Positions 9,839-21,272 of a stretch of DNA of 64,000 bases are shown here, in pieces; position 1 is the stretch's first letter; each line of letters begins with the position of its first letter. The stretch lies in assembly GCA_037355855.1 (NCBI GenBank), contig CM074758.1, forward strand, positions 6,235,001 through 6,299,000, in the 5' to 3' direction. The translations under genes were made by a program, and so were the position numbers. The notes beneath the pieces are model-generated. The model saw nothing but the letters and a program-made list of their open reading frames with translations, did not search any database and was not told where the DNA came from. The DNA comes from Pseudo-nitzschia pungens. Its lineage: Eukaryota > Bacillariophyta > Bacillariophyceae > Bacillariales > Bacillariaceae.

Positions 9839-12800
9839 TCAGGTTACCATCTTGGTGCTCTTAGCAATATCGTCCTGATACGATCGATCGCTCTTTGCCT
9901 TGTAGTATGCCTTCTTATACTCATTATATTCTTGTTCAGTAATGCCTAGGATAACATTTCTGAATTTTCGAAACAGGGACCCTTGTAGTGGTTTGGTGAA
10001 GTAGTCTGCAATCATTTGTTCTGTTGGCATGTATTCGATAGTTACCTCTCCTTTCTGTACGCGATCGGTGACAAAGAAGTATCTAATATTGATATGCTTG
10101 GTTCTTTTCCCGCTACTTGCCTTACCATTCTTCTCCAACCGAATGGAGCTTGTATTATCCTGGTACAAGATAGTTGTTCCCTCACTGGTGAATGGTGGTT
10201 TTGTTGCTTGTGATGTGTTGTCTGTCATGTGTTGTCCCTGTGCCATTAGGAATTGTCTCGCCCAGCATATAAATGACATGTTATCATCTACTCCAACAAT
10301 CTCTGCTTCCGTTGAGCTTCTGGTGTTTAACTTCTGCTTTGTTGATGTTGCTATCACACCTCCCCGACCAAACGTCATGAAACCACCTGTGTGGCTTCTC
10401 ATGTCCTCGTGCACTGCAAAAGCCGCATCAACATGCCAGTACACATCACCGGTCTCATCCCATCCCAACACCGGTGGTAGAAATGGTGTTTCCTTGAGAT
10501 ACGACAGGACTCTCTTCAGCTTCTTCCAGTCATTTATGTCCAGGGACTTGGTCCTTGTACAGAGGAAAGCTATTGCAGTCTGTATGTCCGGTCTGGTTCT
10601 CTTGGCCATGAATAGTAGTTTGGCAACATAATGGTGGAAGATAACTGCTTTGTCTTCTCCCAACTTCTCACTTGATCCATTGATCTTGAAAAGGTGATCT
10701 GCAGCTGGTGTTACTGCCTCGCAGCCGTCCAGGTCTTTTGGTAGGTTTTGCAGGATTTCTTCTAGGTAGTCAAACATGCTGAACTTGACCACACCGGTTT
10801 CGGAATAGTCAATTGTCATCCCAACGTAGTCATGTATCTTTCCTCGTGTTTCTGTTAGTGGAGATATCTGGCCATATACCTTGTTTAGGTCCTTGATGAC
10901 TGCGGTTACAACTTCTGGGTCCTTGTGGGATATCTTCAGGTCATCAACATGCCACACGATGGTGCACTGTTCACCATTAATTACCTTGTTCATTGTACAT
11001 GCGTCGTATGGGTTCCATTCAAACTCCCATTTCTGTAGTGTCCCGGACAAGTTCTTCCAGAATAGAATTGCTGCTCGCATGGTTCCATATATGGCCTTCT
11101 CTGCCTTGGCGTATAGCATCTTCTTTCCGTGTCTGTCAATGAGGTGTGGTCGGTACATCTTTGGATCGATTCGACAGAGTAGCTCTGCCATGGTCCCATC
11201 TAGTCGGATAAACACATCTTCTCCTTCCGGCATATCTGTCTGTAGGAAAGCCCCTGGGATATCCACAGTGGCCACATCCCGTTCCTCAATTGCATCAATG
11301 ACGCATGACAACATTAAAGCATGTAGTGAGACAGTAGGCGACGCCGCATCCTCCTTTGCAATGAACTCACGCTGTTTTCTTCCATCTGCGCATCCTCTAC
11401 CCTTCACTTTTCCTTCGCGCTTGCGCTTGAGGAACATTAGATAGGGTAGGGCTTGTTGTACCTGTTCCTTAGTCATCTTTCGCGGGTCAACCACAGATCC
11501 CACCTTCCGGTCATGGAACTGTTGGAGTTCTTTCAGTACGGCGGTGACACCTTCTTCCGCAAAAATCTTCAGACCTTGCTTCACTCCATATTGTTTGGTC
11601 ACTTGGCTTGCGTCAAGGTGATTATAATTCTCAATCGCTGCGGCCACCAGCATGATTGCCTCATGGTCACTGCTAATCTTTTCGACTGCTGCGGCGAATC
11701 CAGCAGTTGTGAATAGCCGGCTCCGGCTTGTTGTTGCAAATCCCTCATTGGACCCATATTTATTGTGGGTTCGGCGCACGGTTGTGCGTAGTCAGTGTGC
11801 AATCGGTTCAAACGTGTTGCGGATGCGATCACCCAGTGGTTCATCTGGTTCGGTGGTCCCCTCCGTCTCATCCGGTTCTGCTTCAATGGTGGTTGGATCA
11901 GCCTCCTCACCGGTCTCCGCGACTTCCTCCACAACTGTTCCATCATCTTTGTCGTCAGTAGAAGTGCTAGCGCTGTCATTTGGCTCTGGTGCTGGTAGGA
12001 TGTCCTCAGATCCGATAATTGCTTGGTCTTCGGCGATTAGATCGGATACTTCCGAGTCATCTTCTGATCGATCTGGCACATAGCCGGCATCGCTGGCATT
12101 GTCATCATCGCTGTTAACATCCTCGTCCATGTCTCTGATTACTGTATCTCCAGTGGTTACAAGGACTCCATCTGGCATTTTGTCGCGTTCAGCGAGTGCT
12201 TCGATTTTATCAATAACGGCATTAGTCATCGGAGTGGGCGTTGCAAACTGGCGACGGATTCGTTTTCCTGTGTCTATGTTATATGCCCAAAATCCGCCGG
12301 TTAAATCACCAGTAGGGCGCAGGTACACTGCGTCGTCCGATCAAGCTCGCATGGTGTTGTCAGTATCTCCATGATGCGCCTGTATGCTTTCTAAAAATTG
12401 GAACCCAACGTTCGATGCGTCCAGCAGTGTTCCGGTCATTAGTTCTCGTGCCGTAATAGTGGGCGACACGCTCGTTGTTCGACAGTTGAGCCAGTAGATA
12501 GCCGAATACACCATTTTGATGATCAGTCTTCGTGGAAGTCTGCGCACTGGCAAGTTGTGCATCATCGCCCAGACATTTTCTTTCACTGTGCGTATACTAC
12601 GCTCTATAGTCAGTTCGTGTGCCTGCGCTGCCACACAGCTTAGGCAAATCGGTGGGGTCATGCGCAGTAGGTCATCTCGTGCACACTCAAAGTCGTTGTC
12701 CCCACGAATTTCCACTACAGAGAACCCTCGGCTTGCATATTGTCCGACCAGCATCTCAATACAGGTGATGATTGTTGCTTTCTTGGTGTCCCCAATGGCC

Positions 12801-15406
12801 CGCGCCGATCTAATTCGCAGGTGGCGCGAGATACTGTGGAAGAATGCCATGCCATTCACCCACATGATGTCCACACAAAGTGTTACGTTTCCATATATGC
12901 TTAGGATCTTGTCTGGTACCGGTAGGATGTCTTCTCGTGCATGTTCTGGTTGATGTCAAACAGTGTTCCCTTTTATGATTCCGCTATGCTCGCCGTAGAT
13001 GTCCTTCATGATCTGGACATCCCTCCGTGTCACAGTACAGTTCTTGATTAGGTTGTTGTCGATCATCTTGATGAGACTCTTGCTGTTTGGCAACCACAGC
13101 TGTTCTTGTAGTGACCGGGCTTTCTCTGCGCGTCTGCAGTCCAGATCGGAGTATAGTTTCTTCTGGCCCTCCACAGTGGTGATTGCAAGGAGCACCCCAC
13201 TTTCCTTTGTCATATCGCAGTAGTAGAGGTTGCATGAGGACCGACCGAATCTCCTTGTTTCTCCATTATTCTTGTGTACATGGAGGGCATTGTCCACGGC
13301 GCTGTCCATGGTTACTTGGAATTGGTCGGTAACACGTGCGAGAGACAAGACATTAGCAATGCCTTCCTCGTAGAACCACACCTCGCCAAATCCAGGCAGG
13401 TCCGCAATTAGGTTCGTCGTGGCAGTCCCTGAGTTGCAATGAATTGTCATCATGTTGTTCTTACCTTCTGCCGGTCTGATATTCCTGACCATCTTTCTGT
13501 TGCAGATGAGATTTACTGATGACTCGCTGTCAAGTAGGATCCAGTTTGGGTTTACCCCTCCTCGTGGTTGTGCCAGGAGGAGCTCGATCGACTTGCTGTA
13601 TCGAAAAGATGCATCCCCACTCCTGTGCTTTCCCGTGGTTCCAATGGCACTCTCACTCCTGGGCTTTGCCATGGTCGATGGTTGTCTGGAGGAGACATTG
13701 TATGGGTAGTTGGAGTTCTGGGAACTGAAATTATGATAAGTGGAGTCCACTGTTGGTTCGTGGGAAATAGGGGAATCCACCAGCTTCACTCCTGCAGTTT
13801 CCGGATGTGTAGGGACAAATGGGTAGTCTGAAGGGGCAGGTATGGAAATAGTAGGTGGAATAGGTGGATCCAAAGAGGAAAGGAAAACCGGATTGTGGTT
13901 GGGAAGGTTTGGGTGACTGACCGTTGAAGTGGTGTCCGAAGAGGAGCTTCGTGGGATTAGCCGGGCCCACGTGTCGAAAGACGAAACATCAGACGACTCG
14001 GCAGTTGAGGCATATGAGGTGACGGTTAGGGCACATGTGTCGGGGTCAGCATTGGGTCGGTCGTGCGCGCCGGTAGGTGTGGGTGGTGTGGTACAAGTTT
14101 TGTCAGCGAACTGTTTGTCACTCGAATTAGTGTTGCTTGGTGTGGGGACCGGGTCTATTGGGCTCATAATTTGGGCTGTAGAGCTGTGGACCACACCCAA
14201 CTGAAAGAAAGAGTGGTAAGTGTCGCCAAAATCTTGATCGCTGTTGGCGGTGACCATGAGGAGTTGGCGACTGGTGAGTTTCTTGGTGCCCGATCGGGTC
14301 GGCGCTTTTGCTGGTGTGTCTGGTGTGTCCGAGGAGTCTCGTGATGGTGGAGAATCGTCTTTGTCATTGTTTTCGGTAGAGTTGGTTGGGCCTGGAACTG
14401 TAGTGGTGGTACCTTTCATGACGAACGTGGTTGATTCCTTGTCCGATCCAGTGGATTTGTTGGATGTGATTGCTCGACCGTTGTTGCCACCTTTGCTTTT
14501 GCCTCGGGGTCCTTTTCTGGAGCCGTGGAATTGTTGTAGCATGTCGATGGCCCGCGATACTGTTCTTGGGTATTGGTTTGATCCAAGGCTGTATTGGTTG
14601 ACGAGTGTTTCTTTCAGTGTACTTGTCTCCTCGTCACTCCCTTTGATCATCAGTGTGGCGAGAAGGGATTGTTCGACTAACCGGTCCACTTCCTTTCGAC
14701 TTGATTCCGCGAGTGTAAGGTAGGCTTCATGGGTGCTTATCGGGGTTTCGTCGATGATAAGTGGTTTCTGTTCAAGGTAAGCGATGATAAAACCTTTCAT
14801 GATTAGTGATCCTCCGAGCGACTTGACCACTTCATATGCGTCGGTCACTGATTTTCCAAACTCTGTTGCGTTATTTTTGCGCTGTCGTGTACAGAGGAGT
14901 TTTCGTAGCGCCCGTAGCAGGTTGGTTTCGCCATGGACCTTGGTCTTGCTTCCTTGGTAACAGATGTCGCGTAGTATGGTAAGTAGACCAACAATGCATT
15001 GCTTTGTGTCTGTGGACTCCCAGTCGTCATGTCCTTCCAGTTTGTCCATCATTTCATCGTCGACTTGTCCAAGTGCCACTGCATATATCTTCTTCATGTC
15101 TCGTTGGTAAACACTGTATTCCTTTACCTTTTGTTTAAGGTCCTCTTGATACATTTGTTCGGCCATTGCTTTCTTCTCTGGGTTTTCTTTCATTGTGATT
15201 TCTCTGGTTTCTGACTTTATCTTGTCTGTGTATTCACTCTGATCCATTGGCTCTGGTGCAAATTCCAACCGGGATGATACCTTCATGTGTTTGATTGACA
15301 ATCCCACTTCTGGTATGTATTTTGAACCTCCCAGCGTTTGTAGGTGGCGCTTGAATGTCTTGTAGTCTTGTGCTGACGCGTCACCTTTGATGATCATGCC
15401 CTTCAT
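9839..15406 (-). pseudogene. Copia gag-pol polyprotein with three in-frame TGA codons
   Basis: One continuous frame of about 1,850 codons interrupted only at 12956-12958, 12341-12343 and 11792-11794, all TGA. Gag occupies roughly the first 330 codons (charged, helical, then a Ser/Thr/Pro-rich linker). The protease core is WILLDSESSVNLI, where DSE replaces the usual DSG/DTG; variants at this site are known in diatom Copia families. The integrase core has EIRGDNDFE and QAHELTIERSIRTVKENVW. RT has GAFLQTDMPEGEDVFIRL and the catalytic WHVDDLKI; RNase H has YWHVDAAFAVHEDMRSHTGG and STEAEIVGVDD. Each TGA falls where an Arg is plausible from neighbouring family residues (for example GNTV-stop-HQPEHAR and NTMRA-stop-SDDAVYLRPTG). 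A CGA-to-TGA change would explain all three. No product can be full length without readthrough. Confidence 0.9.
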
Positions 15407-15573
15407 TTCGTTTGATCATGTCCGGTGAATTTTGTTGTTCCTCCATCGGACTTTGTCTTGGTTTGGCTTGTTTTCTTGTTTAAGCTGTTGTTGCTGGTCC
15501 GGCCTTGGCGGTTGTTGTTGGTTTGGGACTCGCTTCCCAATGCGTTCCCATTCTGGGGCTTTGAATCGTCCAT
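15403..15573 (-). CDS. Short leader ORF of the Copia gag, 56 aa
   Basis: Encodes a Gln/Asn/Thr/Lys-rich peptide starting MDDSKPQNGNALG and ending TGHDQTK. Its TGA stop overlaps the ATG of the main gag frame (ATGA, -1 relationship). In related elements this segment would be the N-terminus of gag, so the overlap is either a one-base indel or a coupled restart. An alternative non-ATG start would extend it to 15603. Confidence 0.5.
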   Translation of the reverse strand: MDDSKPQNGNALGSESQTNNNRQGRTSNNSLNKKTSQTKTKSDGGTTKFTGHDQTK

Positions 15574-15690
15574 CGTGACGATGACACGACCTTGATTGTG
15601 CACTACAGCAATGTCAATGCCTTGGTATTGATATAGTTGGCAGCAATCCTATTGTAGAGACGCTGACTTTTGAGTGCACTTTGAAAAATA

Positions 15691-15917
15691 TGTTGAAGGA
15701 ACAAGTATTGTGCCAATAAAACAACGAACTCGTCCAGTCTCAAGAAGAAAATTAGATAAACTTCATAAACTAGATAATTTTCAAAGTGTAAGACATTGCC
15801 TCTGTTGGAGAACATGTCTTCCCTTTTGTTAACGCTGTGGTGTTTACCACATTACTAATATTTCTCTTTTCGTGAACGTACGCATGGCAGACGGTTCGAC
15901 TCGTATGATTCTCAACA
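15691..15917 (-). repeat. Copia 5' LTR, 227 bp
   Basis: Intact LTR with TGTTGA...TCAACA ends, directly followed on the right by the target duplication ATTGG. It differs from the left LTR at one visible position (ACTCGTCC here, ACTCCTCC there). Confidence 0.95.
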
Positions 15918-15922
15918 ATTGG

Positions 15923-16421
15923 TACATTGGTTGTGGTTCAGAAGTACTCGTACAGTAACCTTACTTGTATATCAGATTGATACGGTAAACCTTAGTACAG
16001 TAAGCGTAATCTTACTTTGATACTCTACCTACCGGTACCGTACTCATGGCACTTGTGGCTCTTCTGTTGGACGTTTTGACATACCCTTACCGTAAGACCT
16101 TAACCTTAGCATAATATTATCGAACATCGCACCAAAATCGCAGATCCAAGATCACACATCGCGACTAACTCGACTCTACGGTAATTACCCATTGCGGGTA
16201 CTGGTAATCGTAGGCGTATGAACCGTGATTGCGACTTGCGACATCTTGTAACCTTACCGGTAATCTTACGGATACCAGTAACCTTACGGATGTTAATTAC
16301 GATGTCTTGTTGAGAGACACCACCGTAAGCCGTACACTACCGGTACGAAGGTAAGGTTTTTTACTTCGTACGAAGTATTTTTTTCTGGGTGGCAGGTTTT
16401 GTTGGTTGTGCCACGCAAAGA
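15923..16421. other. Spacer dense in GTAC, TTACGG and CGTAAG words
   Basis: No gene. The stretch is built from short variants of TACCGTAC, GGTAACCTTAC and TTACGGTA, a word bias that continues to about 21500 in non-element sequence and seems to be a property of this region rather than of one repeat. Confidence 0.5.
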
Positions 16422-16516
16422 TACTACAAAATTCTTGTCAGCTGTCCCCCGGTTCTACATCCCCAAGTACTAATTCCTACGGAAACCGGGGGACAGCTGA
16501 TAGGAATTCCGTAGTA
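16422..16516. repeat. Short palindromic (MITE-like) element, copy 2
   Basis: A near-perfect palindrome of 95 bp. The left arm TACTACAAAATTCTTGTCAG pairs with the right arm ending CTGATAGGAATTCCGTAGTA, and the inner GCTGTCCCCCGGTT pairs with AACCGGGGGACAGC. It is the same family as 6457-6531. The outer TACTAC and CTATCAGCTG match the ends of the larger element at 18691-19199. Confidence 0.87.
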
Positions 16517-16965
16517 ATTTTTTTCAGATTTGGAACAAAGTTTTTGTTGTACTGGAGCGCGCATCGTTGCGCATTCCCATACATTATGACCCCTGCTTTT
16601 TATGACCCCTAACGGATACAAGGTAGTGGGCGAACTTGGGTGCATGACTGACAAACTTTGGTCTGTGACTGGGAATTTTTTCGACGATATTTCACCTCTA
16701 TTGCCCAGTAATTTCGACCAGAGGTAGCACTAAGTAAACCTTTTTTAAGTACGTAATTACTTCGTAGTTACCAGGAAGTTACTGATACAGTACCGTACAG
16801 TAAGGTTACAGGTATTTTTTTCTTGGGTGCATGTTTTACGTTTTGTTAGTTGTGCCACACATACCGTACGGTAAGAATCTTAATTACCGGTACGATATTT
16901 TTTCTCGTTGTTGCGAAGATCTGTCTATTATGACCTCCAACTATGACCCCAACAGCAGCAATAAC
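16517..16965. other. Spacer with an extra copy of a MITE end
   Basis: No gene. At about 16705-16730 there is a further inverted copy of the CTACCTCTGGTC end sequence (read here as GACCAGAGGTAG), which may be a relic of another member of the family at 16966-17629. Confidence 0.45.
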
Positions 16966-17629
16966 TACTACCTCTGGTCCGAAATAATTGAACTATGACC
17001 GATATGTGTGCGGTCCTAATAACTGAACGTTTACCGTACAACTGAGTAGAAAATGTACCACGAAAATAAAAACTCTAAAATAAATTAACAGGACTGCATT
17101 CACGATGGCTAATTTTGAATTTGATCAATCCGACTAACAATTTGATCAATCCGATTAACAATTTGATGCGCGATCGAAAAAAAAACTGAGAAAAACTGAC
17201 AAAACCTCGTTTTTAGCATGCGTTGGGTCCCTCATAGACCAAAAAAATTCAAATCGGACACCCCACCCGGGCTATAAAATGGGTCTCTTTGGAATCGAAG
17301 TGAAGGTACAAGAACTCTCTTCCTGTTTCTATCACCTATTGCTAGACAAAAATTTAGTGTCTCAGCTTTCCAAAGAACCTTCCTAGAGGTTCAAATGCCA
17401 GGTGGAAGGCTTTCATGCGGTGAAATCACATTTGCAGGGCGGGACAGTCCCTGTTCAAGTCCCAATGAAAGGTGGACCAATACCACTGATCTAACTAGTG
17501 TCTAACCAGGCATAAGGACGTAGTTGAGGAGAGTTCAACCCAAAAAGAACGAATTGAATTGGTTGAAAATTGATCCATAGTCAACCTTGTATGTGCTAGG
17601 TGGTCAGTTATTTCGGACCAGAGGTAGTA
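16966..17629. mobile_element. Non-autonomous TIR element (MITE), 664 bp
   Basis: Terminal inverted repeats of 26 bp (TACTACCTCTGGTCCGAAAT, then AATTGA at 16966-16991; reverse complement at 17604-17629 with one mismatch). There is no transposase frame inside. The interior contains a 21-bp direct repeat around TTTGATCAATCCGA (about 17116-17160). It ends 86 bp before the GNAT gene's ATG, so it may form part of that gene's upstream region. The outer TACTAC is shared with the other MITE-like elements nearby, and TA may be the target duplication. Confidence 0.75.
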
Positions 17630-17715
17630 ATCTTTAATGGCGAGCATTCACATCTCATTACACATTTCCCGTCCATATCGTATTGAGTTGACAATACGGA
17701 ACGTGTAGCACAAAG

Positions 17716-18279
17716 ATGTCGTACGAACAACAGCAGGTCGGAATCAGCTACAAGCTTGCGTGGGCGCAAAATGATGGAAAGATAGCGAAAGATGCCTGCG
17801 CTCTTTGGAAAGAAGCGGGTATGATAAAGGAAGAAGCGCAAGGAATGCAAAGGACCAAAGCTCTCTGCATTGTTGCCTATGACGGTGACGTGCTAGTGGC
17901 CGTGTCAACAATTATGTTGACCATGGAACCGCAAGTTTATGCCAAGGTCGCTCAATTCCGGTGCGTGGTCCGTCCTACCCACAGGAGACGACACATTGCA
18001 ACGGAACTTGCTACGCGTGCACTCGTAGCTATGGAGCAGTGGTCCGCACAACATCCAGAGCACAAGGTTTTAGCGTTTTCCATACGCGTCGAAACTCAAG
18101 ATTTAGTTTTGAAATGCTATCAACCGGTTTGGAATAACAAGATGAACTTCATAGGCTATTCACAAGAGGGGTACCCCGTGTACCTTCGATGGTTCCGCCA
18201 TGCAAGTTTTGGAAATCCCAATAAAGATCCGGACTTTACGTTTTATCCGAATCGTCCGGGTGTCATTGGGCAAATCTGA
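17716..18279 (+). CDS. GNAT-family N-acetyltransferase, 187 aa
   Basis: A single-exon gene whose product fits the acetyl-CoA-dependent N-acetyltransferase fold. Residues about 50-70 form the beta hairpin (ALCIVAYDGDVLVAVSTI). Residues 81-108 form motif A: FRCVVRP, then the pyrophosphate-binding loop RRRHIA, then the helix TELATRALVAMEQW. Residues 120-150 fit motif B (VLAFSIRVETQDLVLKCYQ, NFIGYSQEG). The length is usual for the family. The substrate cannot be told; small-molecule or protein N-terminal acetylation are both possible. No targeting signal is visible, so it is probably cytosolic. It sits alone between a MITE and the next repeat. TGA is the stop, showing that TGA is used normally for termination here. 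Confidence 0.82.
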   Translation: MSYEQQQVGISYKLAWAQNDGKIAKDACALWKEAGMIKEEAQGMQRTKALCIVAYDGDVLVAVSTIMLTMEPQVYAKVAQFRCVVRPTHRRRHIATELATRALVAMEQWSAQHPEHKVLAFSIRVETQDLVLKCYQPVWNNKMNFIGYSQEGYPVYLRWFRHASFGNPNKDPDFTFYPNRPGVIGQI

Positions 18280-18690
18280 TGAGTTTATGAAGGATAACTT
18301 TACCATGTGAATAGGACGTACGACCTATTCTTTAAAAAGAATACAGAGTGAACTGCAGTGGATTTTCCGTCTTGTGGAAGACTGACAGAAGTGGCTAGCA
18401 GTATCTCTCGTTCGAAAGAAAAAAGAAAAAGAAGAAACGCATGTGAAGAAATTTTCAAATGCGAATAACGAATGCTTAATTACGCAGCTAATACACCAAT
18501 AGTGATAGGTGTTGACTCCAGTTTTAGATTAATTGCTCCACTGGTCATGATGATGGGGAAAGCTTGGGTTACAGTAAAAGAATGGAGACAGCAACTACGA
18601 AGTAAACCTTACGAAGTAAGGTTTACGACGTATTTTGTTTTTTCATTATTATTTTTTTTTTAAAAAAATCTTACATGATGGAAGTAACCT
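18280..18690. other. Spacer downstream of the GNAT gene
   Basis: AT-rich, with a T-run and the phrase TTACGAAGTAAGGTTTACGA near 18600. No gene or clear element. Confidence 0.4.
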
Positions 18691-19199
18691 TACTACGAAA
18701 TTCCTATCAGCTGATCCACCCCATTTTTAATCAGATTAACTCACGGAGTTTATGGCATTTTGACCTTCGTCTGGTAGTACATTTTTCTACACGGCTCTAC
18801 AGAGCATCTCCAAGGCAACTCGTTGAGAAATCTCTCCAGTACTAATTCTACATGATATTGTTCAAAATTACATTTTGGCTCCTACTCAACCAATCTTGAC
18901 TTGATAACACCAGATAAACCAACTCTGGGCACAAGGGTTGGATGGACATAGGTGGTATGGCTTCAATTCTATTGCAACTGCTTCCAATTCAATCACCATG
19001 GTCAGGAGGAGTTGTAGCCTAATTTGTACATGAATTTGAGTAGAAAATTAGCACCAGAGTTTCTTTCTGGGAAATGACAGAGTCGTGTAGTAGACTCCAG
19101 TAGAAAAATGTACCACCAGACGAAGGTCAAAATGCCCTAAACTCCCCGAGTTAATCTGATTAAAAATGGGGGGGATCAGCTGATAGGAATTTCGTAGTA
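18691..19199. mobile_element. Non-autonomous TIR element, 509 bp
   Basis: Long inverted terminal repeats of about 100 bp (18691-18790 and 19101-19199) with a handful of mismatches. They begin TACTACGAAATTCCTATCAG and include TTTTTAATCAGATTAACTC and TTTTGACCTTCGTCTGG. The 310-bp interior codes for nothing recognisable. If TA is the target duplication, the element proper is CTACGAA...TTCGTAG. The outer 25 bp is shared with the two short palindromes at 6457 and 16422, which look like extreme deletion derivatives. Confidence 0.85.
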
Positions 19200-19474
19200 A
19201 TCTTACTTGTACAGAAATCCTTTCGGTAATCTTAGGTTGTGGGAATCACAATCCAATTGTGATGATCATCCGACGGTTTTCAATACAAGCATCGCGCGTA
19301 ATCTTACCGTTTGGTTGAATGTACCAGTTATATTACGAGTAAGTTACAACAGCATACGAATGGACAAACTTAGCATGGTTACGTACAAGTACCGTACGGA
19401 CGTTCAAGTAAATTCAGTCTTGTCAGAATTGTAAGGATTTCTGGTATGACATGGAACCAATCATTCTTCTTCCA
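19200..19474. other. Spacer between two inverted-repeat elements
   Basis: Short stretch with TTACTTGTAC and GTACCGTACGG words; no gene. Confidence 0.4.
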
Positions 19475-21272
19475 GGAGCGGTCGGAAATAGAAAAACGTG
19501 CGCACCGCGCGACAGGTTAAGTTTTTTCAAAATGATACGTATGAACTTACCGTACATACTACGGTACATATATCAACGTGTGATTTACGTATTAATACGT
19601 AGAACGATTCAAATTTAAAAAGGGGGAACCGGGAAACTAAAATCGGGAAACTAAAAATAGTTGTTTTTGGTTCAAGTAATTAATTAATTACGTACGTAAT
19701 TAATTAATTACATACGTAATTAATATTACGTACGATTGGATTTAATTACGTACGATTGGATTTAATTACGTACGATTGCAGTTAATTACGTACGATTGAA
19801 GATTAATTACGTAACTATGTGGCTTATATAGATAAAGTAGCCAATTTAATGACGCAATAATAATTTAAATATGCCCTCTATCAATGTAAAACATAAGCCT
19901 TTTATTAAAGCCTCCAAATTGCTCTAATTTGATGACAAGGACGATGTATGCGCCTTTTAAAGTGCCGCTAACAGCCACATATTCGGTACCGTACGTACGT
20001 ACAATCTATGACTTGCACTTGTAAGTGGCAAGTTGAAGTACGTAGGGGCTATCATCGCCAACTTAGGTATACGCGCCATTTAAAGTGCCGCTGATAGCCA
20101 CCTATTTGGTACGGGCTGTCGGCGCCAGTCACTCTGCCGAAGAAATGGCTGTCGTGATGAGCCAATCAAAAAATTCGATTTTCCAGTACAAATTGTACAG
20201 GGATTTATGTAGAAAAAAAATAATACAGGGGGGACAGCAAGCAGCAAGCAGCAACACGTCGATAATACAGGCGGGACAGCAAGCAGCAGCAAGCAGCAAC
20301 GCGTCGATAATACAAACGCGTTGATAACACAGGGGGGACAGCAAGCAGCAGCAACGCGTCGATAATGTATTATCGACGCGTTTCTATTATCGACGCGTTG
20401 CTGCTTGCTGTCCCCCCCCCCTGTATTATCGACGCGTTGCTGCTTGCTGCTTGCTGTCCCCCCTGTATTATTTTTTTTCTACATAAATCCCTGTACAATT
20501 TGTACTGGAAAATCGAATTTTTTGATTGGCTCATCACCATTTATTCTCAGCTTCTAGGGTGCAGAAACGCCCGTTTAAGTGGTGGCGCTAGAAGTCCTCA
20601 CTCTGTCGGAGCTGAGTACCTAGGTACATACGAATAAGTCTCCGGCAGAGTGACTTCTAGCGCACTTCAAGGGGCGTTAATTACCTTAGGGTTTACAAAC
20701 GCACGCTTTGAAGTGGCGCTGACAGCCACTGTAATGTACGGTAAGATCTTAGTCCTAAGGTTTACGGTACGGTACTGTATATCTGTGGTTCTAGTATGTA
20801 AGTTACCGGTATAAGTGGCTATCAGCGGCACTTTGAATGGCGCGTATACCTTATACGTCTATAGTATCTTGGGTTAAAAAATAGCCTAAGCGCTAACTTG
20901 ATAGGCTATAGTAAATTTTTATTATGTTATTATCTAACTTATTTAATTATGATATAAGCCAGTTAAGAGCTTAATTGTGAAATCGTGCGTAATTAAATCC
21001 AATCGTACGTAATTAAATCCAATCGTACGTAATTAAATCCAATTGTACGTAATATTAATTACGTACCTAATTAATTAATTACGTACGTAATTAATTAATT
21101 ACGTACGTAATTAATTAATTACCCCCTTTTTTAAATTTGAATCGTTGAGATTTTTTCTACGTATTAAATCACACATTTATATATTTAGTATGTACGGTAA
21201 GTTCATACGTATCATTTTGAAAAAACTTAACCTGTCGCGCGGTGCGCACGTTTTTCTATTTCCGACCGCTCC
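19475..21272. mobile_element. Large fold-back element, about 1.8 kb near-palindrome
   Basis: Both ends carry GGAGCGGTCGGAAATAGAAA (left, from 19475) and its reverse complement (right, to 21272), continuing inward through GTGCGCACCGCGCGACAGG, CGATTCAAATTTAAAAAGGG and arrays of TTAATTACGTACGATTGG. Further in, GGTATACGCGCCATTTAAAG at about 20068 pairs with the inverse near 20820-20855. The core 20160-20530 pairs a TTCCAGTACAAATTGTACAG segment and blocks of ACAGCAAGCAGCAA with ACGCGTCGATAATACAG. The centre of symmetry is near 20366. No frame encodes a transposase. I could not find a convincing target duplication. It resembles a fold-back or large MITE. Confidence 0.85.

Larger units (their letters stand above)
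9209..15922 (-). mobile_element. Ty1/Copia LTR retrotransposon, full length, with target duplication
   Basis: The element is bounded by the 5-bp duplication ATTGG (9209-9213 and 15918-15922). Its LTRs start TGTTGA and end TCAACA. It is transcribed leftward in window coordinates: gag, protease, integrase, RT, RNase H, the standard Copia order. The two LTRs differ at one position over the 227 bp compared, apart from a LINE fragment inserted in the left one, so the insertion is recent. Nevertheless the polyprotein carries three in-frame TGA codons and no later frameshift. Confidence 0.95.

Noticed and set aside
11792..12958. TGA as a reassigned sense codon
   Set aside because: Host-type genes here (GNAT, the 159-aa protein) and several other frames end in TGA, and diatom nuclear code is standard. 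Decay is the simpler view.
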